Below, piece by piece: positions 1 to 10,409 of a stretch of 64,000 nucleotides of DNA (its first letter is position 1; every line of letters begins with the position of its first letter). Below the pieces are notes generated by a model, which saw only the letters and a program-made list of their open reading frames with translations, was not told the origin of the DNA and did no database searches. The translations under genes were made by a program, and so were the position numbers. This DNA is from Macadamia tetraphylla (Eukaryota > Streptophyta > Magnoliopsida > Proteales > Proteaceae): contig CM040972.1 of the NCBI GenBank assembly GCA_022985045.1, positions 19,937,907 to 20,001,906 on the forward strand. The letters are read 5' to 3'.

Positions 1-1411
1 TCCCCTCACCCTTTTGAGTTTCTTTGGATCTTCGGAACGATCGTCATAAAGATCCAAAATTTTGTTCGGATCTTCAAAGTGTTCTTTGGGATCTTGAAGA
101 TCTTCAATCCAACTTTGTAGTTTGATCCTTTTTTTTTTAAAAACAACATGGTCTTAGCCTCGCCCCTTTGAGTGTTCTTGACCTTTACAAAAAGGTGAAA
201 TCCCTCCCCCCTTAAGGATTTTCGGGTCTACGAATAGATCTTTTCCAAGAACCAGAGCTCTGCCCGGATCTTCAAAGTGTTCTTTGGGGCTTTGGAGATT
301 TTTAATCCTTTTTTTAGGTCAATCCTTTTTTAGCATTCCCTAGCCGAAGCTCTGTCATAGTGCCCATGAAATTTTCCAAAAATAGCCATTCCCAATGGAA
401 GCTCTGCCAAAGTGCCACCTCATCCTAACCCTCCCCTAGCATATCCCCAGTGGAAGCTCTGCCGGAGTGCCACTTCAGCCCTCCCCTAGCCTATTCCCAG
501 CAGAAGCTCTGTCGGAATGCCACCTTAGCCAAACCCTCCCCTAGCCTATCCCCAGCGAAAGCTCTGTCGGAGTGCTTCCTCATCCTAAGGACGAAAATAG
601 CCTTCCCTAGCCAAAGCTCAGTCCAAATCCAAATCCGAAAATAACCTTCCCTAGGCGAAGCTTTGTCCGAATCCAAATCCAAAAGTAACCGTTCCTCGCC
701 AAAACCCTGTCGAAATATCATCACAGTCAACATCTCTTGAGAAAGGAAGTTGGAAGTCAAGACTATCTTCCACTGAGCCAGGAGAATCCAAAAGACAGTC
801 TGAATCAGGGGCCTACCCCTCTTGACCCGAAACAGGGGTTAAGTTTAGGTACAGTTTCTGAACCAAATTTGTCATCATGTAGACTTTATATAAATCTTGT
901 TTTAGTGTATATAGTATTTTAAATTCAATCAATGTTTATATGTGTGATAACTTAGCCATGCATGTGGAATAATAATAATTATGAAAAATGTTTGTTCTTA
1001 AGCTTCTAGTAGGAAGACCAATCAAACCGGCTAAATTGGGTGCCTAACCCCTTCCCAATTCTACAACCTGACACTTACCATAAATCTCTAGACCAGACCA
1101 AATTTTGGACCCATTTCTTAAGAATTGGGCCCAACCCAAGGTCCTAGGCCCATAACCCTAGGTGGTGACTCTAAACCCCCATTTGTATGATCCTGATCCC
1201 CGTGTTGGACCATCATCAAACCCCCATCTCAAATGATGAATTTTTACACTCTTGTAAAATAGGCTCCCATGTATCTTCAAGTGGCAATACGGTGGTGCAG
1301 GGCTCGTAGGGTAAGCACACATGACACAAACCTCCCCTCATATGAAAGAGAAAGAGAGAGGGGAGAGGACAAAATCAATGCTTGAGTCCATCTCCGGCCG
1401 CTACCCTCATA
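1..1411 (+). repeat. 5' LTR of Tat-type Ty3/gypsy element (Tat-1), left end outside window
   Basis: The sequence is colinear with the right-hand parts of the LTRs at 50090-51421, 32100-33283 and 18196-18773. It contains the same series of about 55-bp units (CCTAGCC..GCAGAAGCTCTG..GGAGTGCCACC) at roughly 340-700 and the same terminal stretch ending GGCCGCTACCCTCAtA. Other copies end CTACCCTCACA, so the terminal CA has mutated here. The U3 part and the promoter lie to the left of the window. It is directly followed by a primer-binding site, so this is the 5' LTR of a plus-strand element. The small ORFs inside are not coding. Confidence 0.88.
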
Positions 1412-1412
1412 G

Positions 1413-1430
1413 TGGCGACTCCACTGGTGA
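1413..1430 (+). other. Primer-binding site of Tat-1
   Basis: TGGCGACTCCACTGGtGA begins one base after the LTR end. From memory this matches the 3' end of a plant tRNA-Arg, the primer type reported for Ogre/Tat elements. One base (t for g) departs from the form I remember. Position and match together fix the 5' LTR boundary. Confidence 0.75.
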
Positions 1431-2569
1431 TAAATGTCAAGCTTCCAATACTATATGCTACCTTTAAATGTAAGAACATTTTCCACCACATTTGTTTGAA
1501 AACATGTTTGGCTAACCCCATGTTTGTAATTGTATTCGCTAACTGCATCATGCATCGTGCTCGAAGTGAAATCAATTGGCGAGGGACTCCCTGTCATGCC
1601 CGCACCCTCGGGGAGGTCAGCACATGTCATGGAGAGTACTTTGACAGCAAATGATACCCACTTCCTGTACAAGAGTGGAAGGTATTATCAAAAGGCAAGG
1701 ATGTTGTAATTGTGCCAGCACCCTCGGGGAGGTCTATGCACTTTATGACATTCTGAGATTGAATGCGTCATCAAACAGCGAAGATGTTCGTAATTGTGCT
1801 AGCATCCTCGAGGAAGTCCGTGTACTTTAAGGAATTATGAGATCGAATGATGGTTAATCTACATTACATTTTTGCACATAATCATTCACGTTTCCACCAT
1901 GTCGTGGCCAATTGCTTAAGTTCGTGTGTAGTCATGAGTAATGGGAAAGGAAGTCACCCCCTTTGATCTCGTACCTATGGATATATCAAAAGGATTATAT
2001 ACCTTGCATATATAGATCCTATCAAAAAAGCCTTGTTGGTCCTATTGCATCCTCCGCATGCTCGCATCATGTAGAAAATATAAGAAGAAGCTAGGACCTC
2101 CACAACCTAACTGTATAACTTGTTTGCGGTCTTGAAAAGGAATGTTCCTACATTAAATTCCTGTCATAAAGAATTGCATTCCTATGTGGGTTTCGGATAG
2201 AAAGTGTCCCTCCTCTTTAAGAAAAATGTCCAAATATGTGACTTAGGGGGAATCCCATCAGAGTCACTTAAAGTCCCGAGAAGTCTTGAGAAAATTAGGC
2301 GGAAGGACACCTAGTGGGAAAAAGAGTAAGGAAAGCATGACTTTATTACATGGAATATCTTCTGGGTATATTTTTGACAAGCCATTTGTATGAATCACCC
2401 ATTTATGATATTGGGTGGACCAAGGGCATCAAACCCTATCCACCCCCTAACATTAAGCGGACTAACTTTGGATGGATCATTGGTTGTTAATTTAGTGAGT
2501 GTGCAAACAAGGGGTTGGGAATTCAAGAATCCTAAAATAAACCACTTTTGGTTTAGTCACAATTCCGCA
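1431..2569 (+). other. Untranslated leader of Tat-1
   Basis: This 1.1-kb stretch has no convincing ORF. Three related units lie at about 1590-1850, each centred on a motif like GCACCCTCGGGGAGGTC and spaced about 85 bp. A reading frame compatible with gag already runs through 2390-2611 but is not recognisable as protein. Long leaders upstream of gag are normal in the Tat lineage. Confidence 0.5.
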
Positions 2570-4351
2570 CCTCAAGTATTCTCTGCTGTCCATTTGGACA
2601 CGTCAAGGTAACTGGTTGACTCGCTTGAGTCTAGTATCGCCTCCATTGTCTCTCCAAGATTGTTTACCACCAAGTGATTACAACCCAGTTCACATGGATC
2701 CACCAACATAGAAGCACCAGAACAAGTGTGGGTCCACCCAGTAGAGACATTGCAAGCTGAAGTTGCTAAAGTCAATAATGGATTAGCTCAAGTGTTGCAC
2801 TTGTTACGGAACCTACCCAGGATCGGTCTTAGGGTTGACACAACTCCTCCTCCAACAGAGCCAGAACTAACTAGGCCTACAGATCATCAAGGAACTTCCC
2901 CCACGGATCCCCCTCCAGCTGTAATTAATGATGAAGAGGAGGAATTTGTGGTACATGTTGAAAAAGAACCTCTATAGACAGTGAGGGAAAGAAAAATGAG
3001 AGAACAATTGGAAAAGCTTGAGGAGATGATCCAAGCAGGGAAAAGTTAGGAGAGACAAATAATGAATTCTGATGAGATGAATTTCTTTCCTAGGGTAAGA
3101 ATCCCTGAAAAGTTCAAGTGTCAAACTGACAGATTTGATGGGTCAAGGGATCTCAAGGCTCGTTTGGAGGTATTCTTCAGTATCACGAAGCTATGGCAAA
3201 TTGCTGACAATCAGATGAGGCAGGTATTCATGTCAACATTATCAGGACCGAAACTATGGTGGCTCACTCAGTTGGAATCCACACAGACACAGAATTGGAC
3301 GGCAGCATTGAAAGCCTTCACTAAACAGTATCCCCAAAATATTGAAGTTGATAAGGAGCATCGAGAACTCGAAACCTTGAGGCAACAACCTAAGGAAGGG
3401 TTTACCACTTTCTTAACAAGGTTTAGGAACAAGGCCACCAAAATGGCAGATCGACCTTCTGAAGTAGAGCAAGTAGAAATGCTGGTTAAGAACTTATCAA
3501 AGTCTTATTATGATGTTCTCTACTATCAATATCTACAGACTTTTAATGTCCTAATACCCACTGGGACTCGTGTTGAGAACAAGATCCTAAGGGATGCACA
3601 ATATCAAGACATGAGGAAGAATGCCAAGGGTGGGCTAGATAAGAATCCTGATACCAATATGATGACTGCAATCCAACAGTCAATATCATCTGCGACCACT
3701 TCACCTTCATAGCCGTTTGTAATACGATTAAATACTCCTTCCCAGAAGGGTCCTCGTCCAAAAAGATAGTTTTCTGATTTGGGAATGCCAGTGATAGCAG
3801 TTTATGAAAAGCTAAAGAAACAAGGATTGCTAGGGACAGTGGCTCCAAGGGTAATCAGCAACCCTCCTCCAGCTTGGTACAGAGATCATGAATATTGTAC
3901 TTACCACACTCAGAAGGGACACAACACTGAAAGATGCCTAGCTTCACAACATGTAGTTCAAGATTTGATAAACAATAGGACCATTGAAGTCGAGGCCAAA
4001 CATCCTCCCAATGGTATTCCCAATACACTCCCTAATCATGCAACAGTCAGTGTATTAGAAGAAGAATCAACATAAAGTGACCCCGCTCAACTCATCAAGC
4101 CACGGGCTCGAAGAGATCACTTAAATGTCATGGGAAGTAGGGCCAAGGTCAAGAAAACCCCTAGGAAAGCAAAGCCATCAAAAGAAGAGTCAAAAGATGA
4201 TGATCAGATACCTGCCTTCCCTCCTTCGTCACTAACCCCAGAAGAAGAACTCACCACCTCATATCATCAGCTATTGCTATTGCCCTCCTTCTCACTGTAC
4301 CACCAGAAAGCAGGCCCCCTTTATCATCCTATCATCCCCTACCTTCATTAG
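2570..4351 (+). pseudogene. gag: Tat-1 gag (capsid and zinc knuckle), broken
   Basis: One frame is readable from about 2680 to 4351, interrupted by stops near 2675, 2978, 3047, 3713, 3767 and 4076, several of them TAG. Residues encoded at 3062-3712 form a retrotransposon gag domain (motifs DRFDGSRDLKARLEVFF and MSTLSGPKLWW, and a late QQPKEGFTTFLTRFRNK helix). The 3779-4075 piece carries the variant zinc knuckle CTYHTQKGHNTERC typical of Tat gag. It packages element RNA in intact relatives. A TAG/frame change near 4350 separates it from the acidic linker. Confidence 0.85.
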
Positions 4352-5020
4352 AATACCCTATGTCCTACATCACATCCCTTTCATATCACCCCACCCCATA
4401 TCCCTCATCACCCTTACATCATTCCCATGGGTTAATAGACAAGCCATCAGAACCAAAAGAAGGACGGACGAATGGGTACAATTGGAAGGATATGCTTGCA
4501 CTACCAGATTCCCCAAAGATAACTTCATCAATGGGATCAGTGAATGCATTAGGAGAAGACTAGGAGGGTGATCCCACTTCTCTAATTCAGCCCACTATAT
4601 CTTCAGAGGACAATCTAGAGGTGATTGAAGAGATTACAGATGATCTTCTCAAAGTAATAACAACATTGGCCATATGGGAGCAGAGTAAAGAGTACACCTC
4701 CCTAATCCATATAAGGAGTGATATAAAGGATGATGAATTAGATAAAGAACCAAGTGATGGAGAAATCAGTGAAGAAGAGAATGATGGAGATGGCACTAGT
4801 TCTCAAGATGATGATGAGTACCTAGACTAGGATGACTACCATGGGCCTTGGCACAATGATAATGATGATGAATTAGGGAACTACTCACCCAGAGATCCAG
4901 GAGGATATTTAGTATATGCAATTGGTGAGGATGACCTAATGGCTGATCCGACAGATACTATTCAGTAAGCACTCACGATTCACATAGAAGGAGATGAGAA
5001 AGCACCTAGCTAAAAGAACC
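4352..5020 (+). pseudogene. Tat-1 acidic gag-protease linker, broken
   Basis: The frame shifts by one relative to gag at about 4352. The readable segments 4360-4563 and 4621-4830 encode a serine- and acid-rich stretch (for example VIEEITDDLLKV and a run of E/D ending DDDEYLD). The same segment occurs in Tat-2 (37145-38137) and Tat-3 (60945-61990, minus). The protease that should follow is missing: near 5030-5060 the sequence jumps to the RT-upstream linker, a deletion of roughly 2.1 kb compared with Tat-2. Confidence 0.75.
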
Positions 5021-5049
5021 AGTGCACTATTGAAAAAATAGCAGCAAAT

Positions 5050-6012
5050 TTCTCAAAGGAGAAGAAGGCCCTTTACCACATCTCCTCATCCATTGAGCCA
5101 CCAAACCGCTCCTGAATTAGACTAGCATTGGAGAAGACTTCAAGTTTACTCATGCTACCGAGTCAATCAACCTGAATACCACTGACAAAAGCATCAACTC
5201 AGTTGTCAAGTCTGTAGTTGAGTCTGTTGTTTATGATTTCGTGTCGGCCTCCCCTCTCAAGGTGAGTCCAGAGTCCGCGTATGTCGAGTCTATTACTCCT
5301 TCTTTCATGAATGAAACTTCTGATTCCGAGCATGACTTGCCTCCTTTTTCTAATGATGATCTTAAAAAATATCAAGAGTTAATAAAGAAATGCAAATCAA
5401 AGAAAACCCAACCCATCTATGAGGATACCTGGGTTATTAACCTAGGAACCGACCAATGCCTTCAAGAGGTAAAAATTGGTACCACCCTAGATGACGAAGA
5501 AATAGAATAGATGATTACTCTTTTGAAGGGGTTTGCTGAAGTCTTTGCTTGGTCTTATGAGGATATGCCTGGTATAGACCCTGACATCTAGCAACATCGA
5601 TTGTCGACTTATCCTGGGGTAAAACAGATAAAACAGAAGCTCTTTGTGAGAATATTAGGGAAGAAGTTGCGAAGCAATGGATTGCAAGGTTTCTACAAGT
5701 GGTGAAGTACCCCCAATGGTTGGCTAACATAATACCAGTACCAAAAAAAGATGGCAAGGTACGAATGTGCATAGACTTCCGAGATCTTAACAAGGTAAGC
5801 CCTAAAGATGACTTCCCATTACCTCACATTGATGTATTGGTCGACAACACAGCGGGGTATGCCTTGTTATCATTTACGGATGGATTCTCGAGATACAACC
5901 AAATGAGCATGCACCCAAAGGATCGTGAAAAGATATCCTTCACCACTCCATGGGGAACTTATTGTTATAAGGTGATGTCTTGTGGATTAAAGAATGCCAG
6001 AGCAACTTATCA
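5050..6012 (+). pseudogene. pol: Tat-1 reverse transcriptase, N-terminal part only
   Basis: 5241-5510 matches the RT-upstream linker of Tat-2 and Tat-3 (motif ESITPSFMNE, then INLGTDQCLQEVKIG). 5699-6012 encodes the RT fingers: WLANIIPVPKKDGKVRMC, DFRDLNKVSPKDDFPLP, LLSFTDGFSRYNQ and CGLKNARATYQ. The palm motif with the catalytic aspartates is absent because the reading jumps into integrase at about 6012. Stops are also present near 5511 and 5589. Confidence 0.88.
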
Positions 6013-6683
6013 GCTACATGAACCAATCTCGGATCAAAGATCCCATTTCTGGGGCAGAGTATTAAGAGGCACTGGTCCATCACGTATAGGCCACTAACCG
6101 AGTGGAGCAGTGGAAGCAGTCAACAAGAATGTTAAAGCTACCCTTCAAAAAAAATTTGGTGAGGCTCATAAGGATTGGGCAAACAAGTTGCCACTTGCTT
6201 TGTGGGCATATCAAACTTCTATATGATCCTTGAATATGGGCAACTCCTTTTTTGGTATATAGGTTTGAGATAGTACTACCAAAAGGGATTCGGGTACCAC
6301 CTTTCAAGGTACTTTTGGATAGTCAGTTACTTGAAGGAGAATGGGTAAAGACCAGGAATGACAAGCTCAATTTTTTTGGATAAAAGGAGTATAAAGACCG
6401 TGGATAATCTAATATATATATATATCAACTGAGAATGGCAATGGCCTTCAGCAAGAATGTGAAGCCCCTTCACATAGAAGAGGGCGAACTTGTTCATTGA
6501 GAACAAAGAGCTCTAATTCATGACCCAAGAGGAAAATTCAAGCCCAATTGGAGTGGCCCATTCACTGTCAAAGAGATTTTACCAAGCAAAGCTATGAAAC
6601 TCATAGACCACAACAGCAAAGAAATACCCGGACTAGTCAACATGGATCTACTCAAAAAATATTATGTTCGAAAGGGTGAATAG
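6013..6683 (+). pseudogene. pol: Tat-1 integrase, C-terminal part only
   Basis: The sequence resumes at the second catalytic aspartate region (SDQRSHFWG at about 6030) and continues through VEAVNKNVKA, the ALWAYQTS helix and the C-terminal domain, ending LKKYYVRKGE and TAG at 6681. It is colinear with 43074-43741 of Tat-2. The RT palm, both RNases H and the N-terminal half of integrase are deleted, about 2.0 kb relative to Tat-2. An AT dinucleotide run near 6415 and frameshifts add to the damage. Confidence 0.85.
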
Positions 6684-7193
6684 CGTGAACTACGTCAGAA
6701 TTAATTCCTTTCGAGGGATACATAGGTAACTTGAAATGTTCAAGTGCGATCTCAACTATCTCAAGGCAATAAATTGGTTCCTAAATTAATAATCAAGGTA
6801 TCTTAAAAGATCATTATAGTTTGTGTCCCCCAAGAATCGCCATTTGGCATGCAAGGCCATTAGGTATCTGTCATTCACCTATTGGTCCATCAATTCTTAT
6901 CCAGGATTCTAACCCCCAAGAATCGCCATTTGGCATACAAGGCCATTAGGTATCTGTCATTCACCTGGGGTCCGTCCAATTCTTATCCATGATTCTATGC
7001 CCCCCAAAAAAATCACCACCTGGCACCAGTTTATCAAGGTCAGTTTATTCCCCATCCTTGATCAGTGAAAAAAAAAAGAGAAAAAAACCTTGATGCAATA
7101 GTGGTAAAGGTTTGGTTGTTTAAGTAGTTAATGAGCCATGCTTTGAAAAATCATCACATCTTCTCTTTGTTTGTGATAACTATAGGATAAGTC
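6684..7193 (+). repeat. Post-pol spacer with 84-bp direct repeats
   Basis: Two near-identical units of about 84 bp (6827-6910 and 6911-6993) begin CCCCCAAGAATCGCCATTTGG and end CTTATCCAGGATTCTA. A diverged third start lies near 7003. The same arrangement follows pol in Tat-2 (43886-44060) and Tat-3 (about 55310-55500, minus), so the duplication predates the split of the three copies. No coding sequence is visible. Confidence 0.8.
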
Positions 7194-8280
7194 ATGAGCT
7201 CCTTGGATGAGACATTGAGGAAATGGATCTTGGACATAAGTATAATGGCACCAGGACTACTAGAATCCATGATTATGTCCATGCTCAGTCGAATTGGGTG
7301 CATACTACATCACAATTTGCTCCGATAAGTGCCTCAGCATTGGGATGCTGATCTTCATATATTCCGATTTGGGTTGGTTGAGATCTATCCAATTCTCGAG
7401 GAATTCTGAGTTTATATGTTATCTCCACCTAAGGGCAAGCTGATTCAACCATCTTTGAAGAAAGATCACTCAGAAGAGATTTAAGACTTTTTCGGATGAG
7501 AAAGAGGAAATGAAGCAATTTGTCAGATATGGAAAGATTAAAATTCTCAAAGTGGCTAGGAGCTTCATTCAATACCTACCCTTGGGAGGAATCCATCAAC
7601 AAAGGTCACAAGATGCTTATCTACTGTGCATGATAGCTCGCTATGTTCTCCAAACTCTAAGACGTGGTACACTAACTGTCTTGATAGAAGTGGTAAAGCA
7701 ATTGAAGAAATGAAGAGATATCATTCCCATGGTCCTTGCAGAGACATTCAAAGGATTTGATGACATAAGCCATAGCCATAGGTTTGGACTCAATCATTAT
7801 CAAGGAAGTCCTGCCATTTTCTAACTCTGGCTGCTTGATAAGCTGAAGCTGAACAGGCCATCAAATGGAGGTCAACTCAGGGCTCTTAGTTACCAAGAAA
7901 GGAAGGAAGCCCCAGAATTCAAACTTATTGATAATTAGAAAGAGTACCTACAAGGAAGAGCTAAAAAAGACATTATATGGAAAAGCCCAGGGAGGCCATA
8001 AGGAGATTTTCTGATGAAGATCCCCTGGCTACAACTACGTTAGGCTGATGGGATTGACTCACACGTCTTTTTATTTGCCTACGTACATTAGCCAAAAATA
8101 TGGGCTCAAAACGATGGACCCAGAGGAGTTAGGGAACTTCCACCCACCCCAAGAGTTATCTCTCCACCTTGTTACTTACCTATCTTGTCTATGGTAGGAA
8201 TGTTGTTTCCCTCCCATAAAATTCACTTGGTAACAGAATTAGGTGATGTTTGGATTTTAGCGTCATTTTGGTTATTCTAA
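7194..8280 (+). pseudogene. DUF7745-like accessory ORF of Tat-1, broken
   Basis: Starting at ATG 7194 (MSSLDETLRKW), one can follow a protein through PQHWDADLHIFRFGLVEI, MLSPPKGKLIQPSLKKD, VRYGKIKILKVARSFIQYLP and a C-terminal segment around YVRLMGLTHTS, with several stops and frameshifts. The pattern (W....F.FG.VEI...EE followed by a late R/QYGL segment) resembles plant DUF7745, a family often found beside retroelements. It sits where envelope-class elements keep env, downstream of integrase. An AG acceptor-like site (AACTATAG) precedes the ATG. The function is unknown. Confidence 0.7.
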
Positions 8281-8599
8281 TGAAGACTTGAGATGTGGAA
8301 TTAATCGTGCCTTAAAATAAGTTTTCATAAAGAGAAAATTCTGACCATACAAAAGGTAAAAACAAAAAAAATGAACATGGGGAGGGAAAAAGGAAAAGAA
8401 AATATACATATGTTTGTGTTTACAGGAAAAACAAGAACAAATCCCTGTAAGTCAAAATTCAAAGTTCAAATCGAAGATTTCAATTCAAAAGTCCAACAGA
8501 TTAAAAATCCAAAGAAGAATAAAAAAATCAAAGGTCAAAAATCACAAAATCAAGAATCAATTATTAATGTCTGTTACAGGGTTGAAAGAGTAGTAAAAT
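8281..8599 (+). other. A-rich spacer of Tat-1 upstream of LINE insertion
   Basis: An A-rich low-complexity stretch (repeats of AAAATCAAGAATC type) ends in a segment matching the start of the Tat-3 repeat region (GGTTGAAAGAGTAG at about 8580). In Tat-2 the antisense PMD gene occupies this place; here it is absent. The 82-codon ORF at 8371 is a composition artefact. Confidence 0.6.
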
Positions 8600-8603
8600 C
8601 AGG

Positions 8604-10406
8604 ATGGAACATTTTTTGAGTCTTGAAGATGATCCTAGAGGTGGCCTTCCATCAGATAGGGGAAGACAGCTTCGGTTAACTGATTTCTAGAACCCTCAGC
8701 CTTCCTTGGTGCCAACAACACCTCCTTGTGAGGTACCCAAGGGCAGCAACCTTCTGCTAATGTGAGAACTGATGCAACGAAGAAATATTTTGCCTCTATT
8801 GTTGGAGATGTTGAAACCCTCAGCAATGATAAGCCTTCAGAGGTTCCACCCCCAAATAAATCTTACACCAAAGTGGTGGGAAGCGCTTTACTGGTGGTGG
8901 AAGATCTCCCTAACCCAATTCACGCTGGAAACTCCACCAAGGTGGTCATTCCTCAGGAGGCATATGAGGATCGTTTAAACAAATACCAATTTTCCCTGAT
9001 TAGTAGAATCAACTTTCGATTCCTCTCCTTGGATTATGTTCATAGAGAAGCTCGTGACTTTTGGAATTTGAAGGGGAAAGTGAAGATGGTGCCAATGGGT
9101 AAAGGCTTTAAAACTTTTCAATTTGATTCTGAAAGTGACATGGCTTCGATGTGGTAGAGAATCCCCATGAAGATTGGAGATCAGGTTGTTTGCTTTCAAA
9201 GATGGCACCCTGACTTCAGCATTCATGAAAAGATGGTCAACAAGGCCCTAGTTTGGGTCCGCTTTCCAGACCTGCCTCTGGAATATTGGCACAAAAAGGT
9301 CTTACTGACTATGGCAAAGGTGGCAGGGTGAGCAGTTGTTCTTGATCATCGTACCAAAATGTCATTTATAGGAACTATGCTCGGGTTCTGGTAGAGATGG
9401 AGGTGGGGGCTCAGAGGTTTGAAGAGATCTAGGTTGAACGTAGGTAGCCTGGAATTGAGAACTTGTTCAGGTTCAAGCAGAAGATGCTCTACGAGGATTC
9501 TTTGGGGAAATGTGACTTCTCCAAGAAGGTGGGGCATATCATCAGAAACTATAGGGAGAAGAAGATTACAGATTCTAAGATCCCTTGATTTGAGAACGAC
9601 GGAGGTATTCCAGGTGCAGTTTATGTGGATGAGGCTTCTAGGGGCTCGGCAGTGCATGTGACCCTTCCTTCCTCCGTGAAGCTCGCTGCAGGGTACAGTA
9701 GATGTGGCTGTTCGTGGTGGGAATTCAGCCATGCATGATGGAGGAACCACCCTTCATGGTGGTGGAGCTGCCACGGAGGGGGCCAGGGTATCCACAATGG
9801 GGGAGAGAGAGAATCCCATAGAGAATCTTCCAATTATGGAAGGCGAGTCCGACAAGGAATTTGATGATATGGAGAGTCCTATAGAGAATGTTACGCCCCA
9901 ATCAAGAAGTCCTTGTCCTTTAGGTGCTGAGGGGGATTTACTTACAACATTAAACGGTGCTAATTCAAATTCTGAATTCACTTCTAACATAGAAACAATA
10001 ATTAGTTAGAAGTAGTCCTCGGTTCGGATGATGAGGTGGACAGGTTGGGTACGGAGATGGATCATAGGCACACCGATCACCCACCTGACACAAAAGATGT
10101 TGGCTATAGGTATGACGCTGGATAGGACCCTCAGACAACGGTCTTGTATCTGGATGGAGTGCATAGGAGCTTGAGGTTCATCAACCCTGGTGGATACACC
10201 ACAAGGGGTGGTCATGGGGCTGGCATTTCTATCCCCCACCATGGAGAAGGCTTGGCCAGTGCTAGAGTAGAAGTTGAAAGGGTAGATTCTACAACTCTAC
10301 AAGCAGAGCAGGGGCGATGGGTCCAAATGCAAAAAAAGAAAGGGAAGCAAGTGCTCGCTCAAGGTCGGTCTAATGCTAGGACCGAAAAACCTCCATCCAA
10401 CAAGTA
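8604..10406 (+). pseudogene. LINE ORF1 (DUF4283-like RNA-binding protein), broken
   Basis: A plausible start is ATG 8604 (MEHFLSLEDDPRGG); the frame then moves to that of 8762-9157 and beyond. The segment around 9000-9330 carries the DUF4283 pattern (RDFWNLKGKVKMVPMGKG, VCFQRWHPDF, LVWVRFPDLPLEYW). The zinc knuckle near 9500 reads KCDFSKKVGHIIRNY, with two of four ligands lost. TAG near 9157 and several frameshifts break it. In active elements this protein binds LINE RNA. Confidence 0.8.
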
Positions 10407-10409
10407 ATC

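Noticed and set aside
8371..8619. 82-codon ORF upstream of the LINE
   Set aside because: A-rich low-complexity spacer of Tat-1; lysine-rich translation without homologous frames in Tat-2 or Tat-3.
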